Of a stretch of 64,000 nucleotides of DNA, positions 40,872-49,697 are shown one piece after another. Source of the stretch: Candidatus Koribacter versatilis Ellin345 (GTDB taxonomy: Bacteria > Acidobacteriota > Terriglobia > Terriglobales > Acidobacteriaceae). The stretch's first letter is position 1, and each line of letters starts with the position of its first letter. The stretch spans positions 3,720,001 through 3,784,000 of the forward strand of contig NC_008009.1 in assembly GCF_000014005.1 (NCBI RefSeq), written 5' to 3'. The translations under genes were made by a program, and so were the position numbers. Under the pieces are notes generated by a model, which worked only from the letters and a program-made list of their open reading frames with translations, searched no databases and had not been told where the DNA came from.

Positions 40872-41207
40872 TTAAGTCACCTTCGCTAAGCGCGCGACGC
40901 TCACCAGGCCGTCGCTTTCTTTGTCCACCGAACGGACGCGATACGTTCCGCCGGCGATCTTGAGAACTTCGTTGGGCGCGAGGTCCGGAACCGCGTTGCT
41001 CGCAAAGCGGATCTGTGGCTTTCCCATAACCTGCTGAACTTCCCCGCCAACCGAGAACGGCTCGATCACTTCCGGCATATCGAAGTGGGCCTTGAACTTC
41101 GTGAGGTTCGCGCGCTGCACCGTGGATCCGTCCTGGAAAAACACATCGAGATCCTGCGAGCCGAAAGGCCCCGAATCCGTCGCGCTTCCGCCAGGAAGAG
41201 TGGGCAT
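40872..41207 (-). CDS. head-tail joining protein (gpFII-like)
   Basis: 111 residues, beta-rich. A flexible start (MPTLPGGSATDSGPFGSQ) is followed by DLDVFFQDGSTVQRANLTKFKAHFD, the conserved segment VQQVMGKPQIRFASNAVPDLAPNEVLKIAGGTYRVRSVDKE and a final strand. This matches the FII-type stopper that sits between connector and tail. A TAATG junction couples it to the upstream gene. Confidence 0.72.
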   Translation of the reverse strand: MPTLPGGSATDSGPFGSQDLDVFFQDGSTVQRANLTKFKAHFDMPEVIEPFSVGGEVQQVMGKPQIRFASNAVPDLAPNEVLKIAGGTYRVRSVDKESDGLVSVARLAKVT

Positions 41208-41578
41208 TACGCGCTCACCTTCCCGGTCGCCATGGCCACCGCAGCGATCAACTCATCCTTGGGCATGCGCTCTTTCAGTTCGAGCCCGAACTGCTCTTTG
41301 GCGAACGCGCAGATCTCCGGCTTGGTCATGGCCTCGAGCTTCACGAAGGGATCTTCGGCCAACTGCTCGGCCTGGACTTCAGGAACTTCCGGCGCGATAT
41401 CGGCGACGGCCAGCTCAGCCTTGCCGGCCGCGCGCAAAAGCCAATACTCGTCCGCAGTAACCGTGACCACTTGGCCGCGTTCAACCCGTCCATGGGGCTG
41501 GCACACGGTATCCGCGAGGATCTTCGCGCGCACCGCCTGGCCTCCAACGGGATGTGTCGGGTGACTCGTCAATGCCAT
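41207..41578 (-). CDS. gpFI-like packaging / head completion protein
   Basis: 123 residues. The N-terminal half is a small beta domain (VRAKILADTVCQPHGRVERGQVVTVTADEYWLLRAAGKAEL). The C-terminal half ends KPEICAFAKEQFGLELKERMPKDELIAAVAMATGKVSA, a SAP-like helix-extended-helix as in lambda FI and many phage head proteins. It probably assists packaging or head completion. CGGAG is upstream of ATG 41578; the longer frame above is shadow. Confidence 0.65.
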   Translation of the reverse strand: MALTSHPTHPVGGQAVRAKILADTVCQPHGRVERGQVVTVTADEYWLLRAAGKAELAVADIAPEVPEVQAEQLAEDPFVKLEAMTKPEICAFAKEQFGLELKERMPKDELIAAVAMATGKVSA

Positions 41579-41631
41579 GACTGCGAACTCCGAGTGAAAT
41601 TCCCGGCGGCACAGGCCGCCGGGTTTCTTGC

Positions 41632-42078
41632 CTAGTTGCCGAACGCGAGAACGGCTGCGTTCTCGAGGGTATCGACCGAGCCGGCGCTGAGGTCCGGCGT
41701 GAACTTCACGCGGAGATAGCGCTTGGCAGGGCCGAGATTGAGCGGGATCGCGAGCACACCGCGTTGCGTGGTGCCACCACCGCCGCCCGTGTCCTGAAGG
41801 GTGGACGTGGCCGAAGCCAACGTGGCCGCTCCGGACATGTCGGAGGCGTCGCTGTGCTCGATGGTGTAGGCATACGACAATGTCGCTGCCGCCGCGAGCA
41901 CAGCCTTGTACTCGATCACCGCGGTAGCCGATTGCGGATACCCATAGGTAGCGCGATCGATGATCTGGCCGGTGACCTGCGTGGCGTCGCCGGTACCACC
42001 GGCGGTCGCAGTTGCGTGGTCGCTCGCGCGTGCAAAGCTGACCACATCGGAAATTGGACTTCTTGCTGCTAACGTCAT
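41632..42078 (-). CDS. capsid decoration-like protein
   Basis: 148 residues, all-beta, rich in Ala, Thr and Ser (AVIEYKAVLAAAATLSYAYTIEHSDASDMSGAATLASATST, then NLGPAKRYLRVKFTPDLSAGS). This pattern is common in proteins encoded directly after the capsid gene in tailed phages. AGGAGA lies six bases upstream of ATG 42078. A Gly run at residue 98 may be a flexible loop. A decoration or head-stabilising role is inferred from position. Confidence 0.6.
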   Translation of the reverse strand: MTLAARSPISDVVSFARASDHATATAGGTGDATQVTGQIIDRATYGYPQSATAVIEYKAVLAAAATLSYAYTIEHSDASDMSGAATLASATSTLQDTGGGGGTTQRGVLAIPLNLGPAKRYLRVKFTPDLSAGSVDTLENAAVLAFGN

Positions 42079-42155
42079 CTTCGTCTCCTGAAGGCTTTAA
42101 GGTTTCAGTTGCCGGGGCCTTGCGGCCCCGGGTCCACACCAGCGCCGGCCAACAA

Positions 42156-44501
42156 TTACGAGGTCGGGTTGATGTCGTTGATGACGACGAAGGCCTGCGC
42201 ATAGCGCACCGCGATATCGACCAGCATGGAACCGGTCAACACGACGTTGCCCTTGCCCGCCTGGGTGTACGGATCAGCGATGATCTCGAGTGCGCCCCAC
42301 TCGCCGAGGATGAGCTGGGCCCAGTCGCCGACGATCATGGTGTGGAGGTTCGTACCGCTGCCCTTGGATGTGTTCGAGGGCAACTGGTTCGAAGACATCG
42401 CCGGGTAACCCGCGACCGTGTCGTCGCTGTGCCAGATGGGCAGCGAGATGGTGTTGGAGAGCTCGGCGGTGTTGCGCAACTTCTTCTTGACACCTGGCGT
42501 GGTGGCGATGCCCGGGGCGATTAACGGGATGCTGCTCTCCTCGAGATCTTCCTGCGCCTTGGTGATGATGGAGTACGTGATAGCGCCGCCATCGGTGGCG
42601 ATCGCCTCGGTGCCGACGCCGCTCTGGTTCACGATGCCCTTCGGCTGGTTCGAGGTGCCGCTGCCGACGAGCGCCGCGAGATCCACGCCCAACGCGAAGA
42701 TGTTGGCCAGGTCCTCACGCACGAACTGCTCGGCGTCGATCGAGGACTGGATGATGAACTGACGGCTGTAAGCCGTCTGCGCCATCGCCTGCTTCGGCGA
42801 GAGCGTGACGCTGCCGGTGGTCTGATCGGTGGCGGTCACCGCGCTGCCCGGGTTCTCACCGGTCCAGTAGAGAGTCGCCGCAGCCGTTTGCTTGGGGAGC
42901 TGCAGGTTGCCCTGGAGATCGCCGAGCTTGCGGGCGCCCATCTTCATCACCACCAGGCGATTGCGCAGCAGGTCAATGAATTCGTCAGGCCGGATCGTGG
43001 TCTGCACGAAGTTGGTGCCCGGCGAAGATCCGCTATTGAGCACAGCCTTGGGATCGAGGCCCGGCACCGTCGCCCGCAGGTTCGTGGGGATATAGATGCC
43101 GCTCGTTTCGCGGTTCAGCTTCTTGGCGATGGTGTCGCTGACTTCGCGCTCGAAACTGGCATCCGTGTCGCTGCCGAGCTTCTCGTCGCGCTTCTGCGCC
43201 AGCACCATGCTGCGGACCGCACGCAGGATGGAATACTGCCTCTGCTCGCGATCGTTGAGATCCACCTGGGCACCCGGCGCGGGGATGTTGACCGGCTTCG
43301 CGCCCTTCTTCTGAAGGTCAACGATCTCTTCCGAAACCGCATCGATCGTCTTGCCCTCGCGGAGCCAGCCGCTGAGCTTGTCAGTCATGCTTGCGTGGCG
43401 GGCGAGTGCAGTGATGCCCTTGACGCGCTGCTCTTCCGACGCAATTGCGACGTCGCGGAGAACGTTGATTTCAGCGGCGCCTGCCGCCGGAGTTGGTGCA
43501 GTGGCCATGGTGGCCTCCTCTGTGATTTCGGCTGACGCCGGTTTTTCGGCCACCGAAGCAGCCGGAACTGATACAGGAACTTGTGCGCTGGCGCTCTTCG
43601 CAGGACGGCCGCCAAGCAGCGCAGCGATGGTCTGGTCGAGGGTGGCAATGCGGTCCACCATGCCGAGCTGGAGCGCATCCTGCGCGCTGACGACGCGACC
43701 TTCACCAAAGCTATTGCGGACCGTCGCGGCAGTGACGGCGCGGCCGCGGGCAACGCCCTGCACGAATGCGCCGTAATACTGATCGACCATGTTCTGCATG
43801 GCCGCCCGAGCCTCGTCGCTGAGTGGCTGGGAACTCGCGCCTTCGACCTTGTACTTGCCGGCGCTGATGAGAGTTTCCTTGACGCCCTGCATATCGAGCG
43901 CTTTCGAGAGATCTTCATGCGCGACAAACACGCCGATGGACCCCGCCTGACCACTGGGTGTGACAACGACTTCGCCGGCAGAAGCGGCAAGCCAGTAAGC
44001 AGCGCTGGCAGCGCGCGGCGCGACCTGCGCGACAATCTTCTTTTTCCCGCGGCCGGCATAGATCTCGTCCGCGAGCTCGGCAATGCCGAAGACGCTGCCG
44101 CCAGGGGAATCCACGTCGAAGACGATGGCCGAAATATCAGGATTGGAAAGCGCAGAGCGGAAGGTTTGCGTCAACGCATCGATGCCAGTGCCGCCACCGC
44201 TCGAGGCGCGCTCAAACTGCGAAGCCTTGGGGCCGATGACGCCATAGATCGGGATGACCATGACCGCGCCCGAGGTAACCGGCGAAGCCTTGGGCGAACG
44301 CCCTTCGGCCGTGACGGCATACGGTTCACGATCGGTGCGCAGCTCGCCAACCCGCGAGAGAATCTCTTCTTCGCCCAACTCATGACCGGCGGCGCGGAAG
44401 GCCAGCACCGAGGTGATGGACTTGAGCGTCTCGGGAAGGATGGCCCAAGGAGAACTCAGGACCTCGGCAAGCACATGCTGGTATTTAAGCTCGTATTTCA
44501 C
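42156..44501 (-). CDS. S49 protease - HK97-type major capsid protein fusion
   Basis: 781 residues in one chain. Residues 1-300 are an SppA/S49-type serine protease (IPIYGVIGPKASQF ... IVFDVDSPGGSVFGIAELAD ... APRAASAAYWLAASAGEVVVTPSGQAGSIGVF, with the nucleophile in the AAS motif). Residues 300-430 are a helical Lys/Glu-rich scaffold-like delta domain. Residues 430-781 are an HK97-fold capsid (TSGIYIPTNLRATVPGL ... ENPGSAVTATDQTTGSVTLSPKQ ... DLAALVGSGTSNQPKGIVN). In many phages these are separate genes. The frame is continuous with no stop, so the mature capsid must be released by proteolysis of the fusion. Coupled to the portal gene by ATGA. Confidence 0.9.
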   Translation of the reverse strand: MKYELKYQHVLAEVLSSPWAILPETLKSITSVLAFRAAGHELGEEEILSRVGELRTDREPYAVTAEGRSPKASPVTSGAVMVIPIYGVIGPKASQFERASSGGGTGIDALTQTFRSALSNPDISAIVFDVDSPGGSVFGIAELADEIYAGRGKKKIVAQVAPRAASAAYWLAASAGEVVVTPSGQAGSIGVFVAHEDLSKALDMQGVKETLISAGKYKVEGASSQPLSDEARAAMQNMVDQYYGAFVQGVARGRAVTAATVRNSFGEGRVVSAQDALQLGMVDRIATLDQTIAALLGGRPAKSASAQVPVSVPAASVAEKPASAEITEEATMATAPTPAAGAAEINVLRDVAIASEEQRVKGITALARHASMTDKLSGWLREGKTIDAVSEEIVDLQKKGAKPVNIPAPGAQVDLNDREQRQYSILRAVRSMVLAQKRDEKLGSDTDASFEREVSDTIAKKLNRETSGIYIPTNLRATVPGLDPKAVLNSGSSPGTNFVQTTIRPDEFIDLLRNRLVVMKMGARKLGDLQGNLQLPKQTAAATLYWTGENPGSAVTATDQTTGSVTLSPKQAMAQTAYSRQFIIQSSIDAEQFVREDLANIFALGVDLAALVGSGTSNQPKGIVNQSGVGTEAIATDGGAITYSIITKAQEDLEESSIPLIAPGIATTPGVKKKLRNTAELSNTISLPIWHSDDTVAGYPAMSSNQLPSNTSKGSGTNLHTMIVGDWAQLILGEWGALEIIADPYTQAGKGNVVLTGSMLVDIAVRYAQAFVVINDINPTS

Positions 44502-46108
44502 TGGTTCTCGCCCTCCTCATCTCCATCCTTGACCGGCACAGGCGGTGCACTTGGATCGGGTGTAACGGCGGGCAAACCATCCGCGCTCTTGGTGACCGCA
44601 AAATTCAGGATCACGCCCTTCTTCTCCGCATAGTCGTCCTCGATCGCGATCTGGTCGATGACGTCGCGCCAATCCTCACCCTGCGCGGCACAGAGCTTGG
44701 CGAGCGTGGTTTGGCCGCTGCCGCGCGCTTCCTTGCCGGCCTGCACGTCCTTCAGTGGATCCACCCAGGTCCAGCCGCGACCGACCCAGCGCAGATTCTC
44801 GGGATCCACGTACTCATCTATGCCGGCGGCGGGCAGCGCGAGTTGCTTGCGCGGGATCGCCGCTGGCACCCAGGCCTCGTATACGGGCTGATTGAGGTGG
44901 TCCTTTGCAAACGTCTGCAGGGTGCGATACATCTCGCGCTCTTCGAGGACCGCCTGGCGGATGGAAGAGAAATTGACTTCGCGCAGATCGCCCGCGAGCG
45001 ACGGATAGCTGATATCGAGGCCCACCGCCATACCGCGCACCATAGCCTTGACGAACTCAGGGAAAGCAGCGTTGGGATGCTGCGGAGTGAAGGGCTTGAA
45101 ATCAACGCCTTCCGGCAACTGTTCGAAAAGACCCGGCTCCATGGACACTTCGACGGAACCATCGTCCTTATTTTTCCGGCCGGTATATTCCTCACCGGTT
45201 TTCGAGACGAAGAAACCGCCCTGGCAGGCACCGACGCGCGCTGACGTGAGCTCAGCCTCTTCATATCCGCCCAGCATGTTCATGCGGCTCATGGCGGTCA
45301 CGAGCCAGGGCACACCGCGCGTCTGGTTGCCGCGGCGGAACATGTGGATATGGATCATGTCGGAAGCGGGAATCGCAGTGCGCTTGACGTGCCCTTCCGC
45401 CGGGTGGCCATCGAGCACCCAGTAGGCGATCGGGCGCAGCCATTCGTTTACCTCGATGCCCATGCGGACTTCGTTCTGCACGGTGCCGCGCGCGGAATCG
45501 ACCTTGCGAGGACGATTGAACTGCACGTCCACCTGGTCAGGGTCGATGAACTGAAGCGTGAAACCAAAATCGTTGTCGGGGAAGCCGACGATCTTGCGCA
45601 AGAAGACTTCGCCATCGACGATCAACGACTCCCACACCAGGTTCTGCACATCGACCCAGGAGAGCTTGCCGTCGGCCGTGGGATTGCCTTTGCGACACCA
45701 TTTGCGCCAGCCGCGCTCGAGCTCGTCATTCACCTGCTCGGCGAGTTCATCCTGGTCGGCCTGCAATTGCGCCTCGAGCTGGATCCCATTGGGGCCGACC
45801 GCGTTGCGCTTGACGAGGTTCACGAAGCGCATTGCGTAGTCGTTGTTGTTGTGGAGCTGGCGGCAACGGGCACGCAAGCGCTTGAGGGAGTTGCGGACTT
45901 CCTGGTCGCTGGAAAGTAGCGTGCCGATCCAGTCGGCATTGAGGCGCGAGAGTCCGGCGCCGGCATAGGACGGATACCCGGTGGTGCTCGCCTTCAACGG
46001 CTCCGACTTCGCAGGAGCAGGAGGCGCAGGCACGCGGTTATCGAACAGCGTTTGCAGGGCCGAGGCCCGCGGTGCTTCCGGCGTCGTGAAAAGCGTCTCG
46101 ATTCGCAT
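44498..46108 (-). CDS. lambda-family portal protein
   Basis: 536 residues. SRLNADWIGTLLSSDQEVRNSLKRLRARCRQLHNNNDYAMRFVNLVKRNAVGPNGIQLEAQ is the conserved gpB-type start. GNPTADGKLSWVDVQNLVWESLIVDGEVFLRKI and HIHMFRRGNQTRGVPWLVTAMSRM follow, then the typical LPAAGIDEYVDPENLRWVGRGWTWVDPLKDVQAG segment. It forms the dodecameric ring for DNA entry. It joins the gpW-like gene at a TAATG and the protease-capsid gene at an ATGA. Palindrome copy 6 lies within it. Confidence 0.93.
   Translation of the reverse strand: MRIETLFTTPEAPRASALQTLFDNRVPAPPAPAKSEPLKASTTGYPSYAGAGLSRLNADWIGTLLSSDQEVRNSLKRLRARCRQLHNNNDYAMRFVNLVKRNAVGPNGIQLEAQLQADQDELAEQVNDELERGWRKWCRKGNPTADGKLSWVDVQNLVWESLIVDGEVFLRKIVGFPDNDFGFTLQFIDPDQVDVQFNRPRKVDSARGTVQNEVRMGIEVNEWLRPIAYWVLDGHPAEGHVKRTAIPASDMIHIHMFRRGNQTRGVPWLVTAMSRMNMLGGYEEAELTSARVGACQGGFFVSKTGEEYTGRKNKDDGSVEVSMEPGLFEQLPEGVDFKPFTPQHPNAAFPEFVKAMVRGMAVGLDISYPSLAGDLREVNFSSIRQAVLEEREMYRTLQTFAKDHLNQPVYEAWVPAAIPRKQLALPAAGIDEYVDPENLRWVGRGWTWVDPLKDVQAGKEARGSGQTTLAKLCAAQGEDWRDVIDQIAIEDDYAEKKGVILNFAVTKSADGLPAVTPDPSAPPVPVKDGDEEGENQ
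44906..44919. repeat. 14-bp palindrome, copy 6 (one mismatch)
   Basis: TGCAAACGTCTGCA within the portal gene, read as LQTFA. It is the only copy placed well inside a conserved structural domain in the standard frame. Confidence 0.75.
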
Positions 46109-46713
46109 TACGCGCTATTCCCCGGGAAGTTCTTCCACATCCGCACAAGGACGGGGTTGCTGGCATCACCGAAGGAAACCTTCACCTGGTTGCTGGCAGG
46201 CGGCAGTTCGCCAGACTCGATCTGTTCACGGCGGTACCGCGAGGAGAGATAGCCTTCGAGGTTAACGAGCTCCTGCGGAGAGAGGAGCTGCAGCTCGCGG
46301 CCGTTAATCATGTACTGCTTTTCGACGCGGCCCGCGCGGCCTTGCAGCACCGCGCGAACGTTGTCGAGGGAGATCTTGACCCAGCCGCGGTTCTCGAGGC
46401 CGGCAGTTTCTCCGGCGATATCGAGAAGCACTTCGACCTGGCCGCGATCGAGTTCGGTGCGATTGTTGCTCGCATCGAAAACACACATGGACCACGCATA
46501 GATCCCGGGAGGAAGCGCCGAGGTATCCGTGCCGGCCGCAGTGACCTTGAAGGAATTCCCGCTGGCCGTGGCAACTAGATCGAGTGTTCCGGGGCCGCGG
46601 AAGAAATACTTGAGCGTATAGGTGACCGGATCGTAATCAGAAAGATCGAGAGTCCAGCTCCAGGAATCCCCGGCGATCAGTTGCGGTCCGAATGGCTGGT
46701 CGATCTGCATCAT
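46108..46713 (-). CDS. head-tail connector with gpW-like C-terminus
   Basis: 201 residues. The first 120 residues form a beta domain (SWSWTLDLSDYDPVTYTLKYFFRGPG ... GIYAWSMCVFDASNNRTELDRGQVEVLLDI). The C-terminal part, MINGRELQLLSPQELVNLEGYLSSRYRREQIES, has the helical pattern of gpW, the small connector that closes the filled head. Its place between terminase and portal is that of lambda W. The extra N-terminal beta domain makes it much longer than gpW (68 residues). Confidence 0.65.
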   Translation of the reverse strand: MMQIDQPFGPQLIAGDSWSWTLDLSDYDPVTYTLKYFFRGPGTLDLVATASGNSFKVTAAGTDTSALPPGIYAWSMCVFDASNNRTELDRGQVEVLLDIAGETAGLENRGWVKISLDNVRAVLQGRAGRVEKQYMINGRELQLLSPQELVNLEGYLSSRYRREQIESGELPPASNQVKVSFGDASNPVLVRMWKNFPGNSA

Positions 46714-46975
46714 TTCGAGCGCGTTTTAGCAGTTGGGAGGTTATGAAAGCAAAAAAACATTTTTGCGGTGGAATGTTTTTGCCACTTTCAGCCGCACCGG
46801 ACGCGGGTTTTAGAAATTTCACAGTCACGGGAACTTTTCGGACTACTTTGCGGAAACTCACCCTAAAATTCTTCGCTGCGTGGATTGCGCGGAGAAATGG
46901 CCATTAATCACATGGCGGCGCGGGAAGGTGGCAGCGTTACAAATGCGCGAAGCTTTTTTGGTGGGGAAAAGCGTC
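46714..46975. other. intergenic gap between terminase and head genes
   Basis: The longest non-coding stretch inside the structural operon. It contains the AT-rich hairpin at 46753-46780 and no gene. A promoter for the head and tail genes could lie between this hairpin and 46714, but no consensus is clear. Confidence 0.5.
46753..46780 (-). terminator. possible terminator or attenuator hairpin
   Basis: In the leftward direction AAAAACATT pairs with AATGTTTTT across a ten-base loop and is followed by further T residues. The stem is AT-rich and weak, so partial read-through is likely; it may set the ratio of terminase to head genes. Confidence 0.45.
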
Positions 46976-49057
46976 CTAGAGCCAACTAGAGCGCTTGACC
47001 TTGACCCTTGGCGTGAACGATTCAGAAGGAGGCGCTACAACAGGCGGAGGCGCGAGGGCGGCCGTGAGCGTCTCGGCGAGCTTTTCGGCTGTCGCTGCAG
47101 TCGCTTCCGCGCGATCGACGGGCTCGGGAGGCGTGGAAGGCGGGAGCTCGGTGGAGATGAGCGGCAACTGGTTCTCTTTCGCGCCCGCATCTTCCAGTTT
47201 CTTCGCGTCGAGCAGCAACTGCTCGCGCAGGCGATCGAGGAGCTTATCGGGCTGCTCGCTCAGCGACAGGAACGCGGCGTAGTTGTACACCCGAAGATCG
47301 AGAGCCTCGTTGCGAGCGCCGGGCTGCTTCTTCCAGCGCTTCCGTGGAAAACCGTGCTCGTAGTAGCTCTCAAGAGTTTCGGCGGTGAGCTGATCGAAGT
47401 ACTCGGGCGTGTTGTGCGCGGTGGTGAAGTGCATGTACGCCGGCCCAGGCGCGGTGACCATGAGGTTGGCATAGATCGTCTTTTTGATTTGACCGACGCC
47501 GACCTGGTAGAGCCACACGTTGCTGCGATCGATGTGCTTCTTCTTCGCCAGCGGGACGTGATTGAACTCCGACGAGCCCTTCGAGGCAAACACCCAGCGA
47601 TAGGCGCGCGGCTTGGTGAAGTTGTAGACCTCGGGGGCGTCGAAGCCGGAATCGACGAAGGTGGCCGCGATCGGCAGCATGGACCCGCGATGGTGCTGCA
47701 GCTCCATCTGGAGAATTTGATCGAGGCGCAGCCATACGGCTTCGTTCTTGGGATCTCCGGGAACGTTGCCAACATAGATCGACCAACTTTCGCGCTTGTG
47801 ACCCCATCCGACGATTTCGAACTCAAGGCGATCGACCTGCACGTCCACGGAGCAGGTAAGGACGGTGACACTATCCGGCAGGAGCGAGACCTGGACAAGC
47901 TTCGATTGGCTGGCGGGCGCGCCTTCTTCGCGCTGCTCGCGGAGTATTTCGTAGGTCTCACGGCGATCGACCAAGCGATTACGATCGGGCTTTTCGTCCT
48001 TTACCTCCCAGGTCTCAGCGAGATCGAGATTGACGAAAGGCTTGAGCGCCTCGCGGTCTTCCGTGGTACGCGCGTTCAGACGCTTGAACTTGGCTGCGAG
48101 TTCCCACCAGGCCACGAAGGGCGAATACATCTTGTTGATCCAATAGCCGCGGATTTTGCGCTCGGGATGCTCGTGGATCCAGCGGCCGGCGGCGAGCATG
48201 GCAGGTTTATCGGCCTCGGTGAGCACAACGCCGCAGTGTTCGCACGGAAGATACGTATTCTCGATGGTGGGCTCTTCTCCCTTCGGCCACTTGAGGCCCC
48301 GGAAGGAAAGGAGCATGAGTTCACCGCAGCTCGTGCATGGCACCCAGTACTTCCCTTTCGAGCTGATCTCATAGCGGCCTTCGATCCGCGACTCACCCTT
48401 ATTGGTGCAGGTAGAAGCCAGGACGCGCTTGCGGTTCCAGAAAGTTTCAGCACGGGAGATGACAATCTCGATGGGATCGCCTTCGTCGCCGGCGCTGGGC
48501 GGGTTGCCGTCGATTTCGTCGCAGATGAGCAGACGGGCTCGACGGCGCCGCAGGCCTGACGCCGAGTTGGCACCGATCGCGGAGAGATACCCGCCGGGAA
48601 ACTTTTTAAAGAGCCCGCGGTTCGATGATTTGCGCGAGCCTTCAGTGAAACGGCGCGACAACTCGGGCGAGTCGCGAAGTAGTGGATCGAGTGTATCGAC
48701 CGACCAATCACGCGCGACTTCTTTGGTCGGCCACATCCAGATGATTGGGCATGGATCTTCGCAGATGAAATAGGCCGCGATGTTCTCCTGCGAAGTGGAC
48801 TTGCCCATCTGCGCGGCGGTCCAGAAGACAACCTCTTCGACGTCGGGATCCTTAATGGCATCCTGCATCTCGCGCGCATAGGGCGTGACCTCGCAACGAT
48901 AGAGGCCGGCACTGACCGAACTCTCGGTACTGAGAATGCGATGACGCTCTGCCCACTCGGTGATGGTGAGCGCCGGTGCAGGCCGGAAGACCTGTGCGGC
49001 CTCCTGGAAGACGGCGAGGACGGGATCCTGTGTGGCGATGATTGGAGCAGAGGTCAT
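46976..49057 (-). CDS. terL: terminase large subunit (gpA family)
   Basis: 693 residues. The ATPase domain has the adenine/Walker A region VVFWTAAQMGKSTSQENIAAYFI, the Walker B-type LLICDEIDGNP and the coupling motif ASTCTNKGESRIEGRYEIS. Two CxxC pairs (PCTSCGELMLLSFRGLKWP and YLPCEHCGVVL) form the zinc knuckle of gpA-type enzymes. The nuclease domain begins near VLTCSVDVQVDRLEFEIVGWG. It cuts and packages phage DNA. ATG 49057 overlaps the stop of the small reverse-strand frame before it; the upstream extension of the frame is shadow. Confidence 0.95.
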   Translation of the reverse strand: MTSAPIIATQDPVLAVFQEAAQVFRPAPALTITEWAERHRILSTESSVSAGLYRCEVTPYAREMQDAIKDPDVEEVVFWTAAQMGKSTSQENIAAYFICEDPCPIIWMWPTKEVARDWSVDTLDPLLRDSPELSRRFTEGSRKSSNRGLFKKFPGGYLSAIGANSASGLRRRRARLLICDEIDGNPPSAGDEGDPIEIVISRAETFWNRKRVLASTCTNKGESRIEGRYEISSKGKYWVPCTSCGELMLLSFRGLKWPKGEEPTIENTYLPCEHCGVVLTEADKPAMLAAGRWIHEHPERKIRGYWINKMYSPFVAWWELAAKFKRLNARTTEDREALKPFVNLDLAETWEVKDEKPDRNRLVDRRETYEILREQREEGAPASQSKLVQVSLLPDSVTVLTCSVDVQVDRLEFEIVGWGHKRESWSIYVGNVPGDPKNEAVWLRLDQILQMELQHHRGSMLPIAATFVDSGFDAPEVYNFTKPRAYRWVFASKGSSEFNHVPLAKKKHIDRSNVWLYQVGVGQIKKTIYANLMVTAPGPAYMHFTTAHNTPEYFDQLTAETLESYYEHGFPRKRWKKQPGARNEALDLRVYNYAAFLSLSEQPDKLLDRLREQLLLDAKKLEDAGAKENQLPLISTELPPSTPPEPVDRAEATAATAEKLAETLTAALAPPPVVAPPSESFTPRVKVKRSSWL

Positions 49058-49260
49058 AGAATATTCCGCATGCCTCGCCGCTCCTGTGTGCAGAAACCCA
49101 CGCCGACCTGGACTTGCCCGCACTGCCAATGCAACATCACCGCAGCCGAACTTCGGCGACTGGATAACGACACGCTGCAATGCCCGCACTGCAAGCTACC
49201 GTTCCCGGCGCCGAAGCCGAACCGCCCGCAGACGACTTCCTGAACGTATTCCGGCATCAT
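49054..49260 (-). CDS. possible small coupled protein, antisense to the plus-strand zinc ribbon
   Basis: 68 residues. It is joined to the ASCH gene and to the terminase gene by perfect ATGA overlaps, which is how most neighbours in this operon are arranged. The protein (MMPEYVQEVVCGRFGFGAG … LQCGHC …) has one CxxC but otherwise looks weakly folded. It competes with the convincing plus-strand zinc ribbon at 49070-49243. One of the two may be an antisense shadow, or both may be used. Confidence 0.45.
   Translation of the reverse strand: MMPEYVQEVVCGRFGFGAGNGSLQCGHCSVSLSSRRSSAAVMLHWQCGQVQVGVGFCTQERRGMRNIL
49070..49243 (+). CDS. plus-strand zinc-ribbon microprotein
   Basis: 57 residues on the forward strand. 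TWTCPHCQCNITAAELRRL and NDTLQCPHCKLPFPAPK give two CPHC knuckles 22 residues apart, a textbook zinc ribbon, with a Pro-rich tail. Codon third positions are GC-rich. It starts 13 bases from the terminase start in the opposite direction, so the two 5' ends face each other. It has no good ribosome site. It may be DNA-binding; compare the Com-type zinc fingers of phages. Confidence 0.55.
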   Translation: MPRRSCVQKPTPTWTCPHCQCNITAAELRRLDNDTLQCPHCKLPFPAPKPNRPQTTS

Positions 49261-49697
49261 CCGAACAGGCTTTCTTGTGCAGACGTTTGCACCGGCGCGC
49301 CGCCGTCGCTATGGGGAATGTCGAAGAGACCGAGCGCGCCCTTGAACGGAAACGGAGTGATGGGGTGGACGTCGCGGAGCACGATGCCGCACTCGCCGAC
49401 GAACCAGGGGCTGTCGCTCTTGCGCACGCAATCGGCGATCTCCGCCTGGCCGATGACGTGACCGCCGTAGCGCTTCATATCGGCGAGGGTCACGTCGGCC
49501 AGCAACATCCTTCCGGACCGCCGCATCATTGCCATTGCGCCCTGCAGGTCGGCCCATGCCTCATGCGGTTCATGCCACTTGCTGGCGTGAATGAGCACGG
49601 GGCCGCGATAGGAGCAGTACCAGTCACGGTTCTCGATGTCTTTGCCACCGTGTAGAATGAACCACCACCAGGGGCACCGGATGCTGAGCGCCTTCAT
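49257..49697 (-). CDS. ASCH-domain protein
   Basis: 146 residues. MKALSIRCPWWWFILHGGKDIENRDWYCSYRGPVLIHASKWHE is the classic ASCH (PUA-like) opening, with the conserved Lys-Asp-x-Glu-Asn-Arg and the HASK motif, followed by VIGQAEIADCVR and a C-terminal strand region. ASCH domains bind RNA or modified nucleosides, and phage copies may act on modified bases or RNA. The last codons carry palindrome copy 7 (V-Q-T-S-A). Coupled to both neighbours by ATGA. Confidence 0.88.
   Translation of the reverse strand: MKALSIRCPWWWFILHGGKDIENRDWYCSYRGPVLIHASKWHEPHEAWADLQGAMAMMRRSGRMLLADVTLADMKRYGGHVIGQAEIADCVRKSDSPWFVGECGIVLRDVHPITPFPFKGALGLFDIPHSDGGAPVQTSAQESLFG
49278..49291. repeat. 14-bp palindrome, copy 7 (one mismatch)
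   Basis: TGCAGACGTTTGCA inside the last codons of the ASCH gene, about seven codons before its stop. Confidence 0.85.

Noticed and set aside
46880-48559. 559-codon forward frame opposite terminase
   Set aside because: Antisense to a clear large terminase; no ribosome site or motif.
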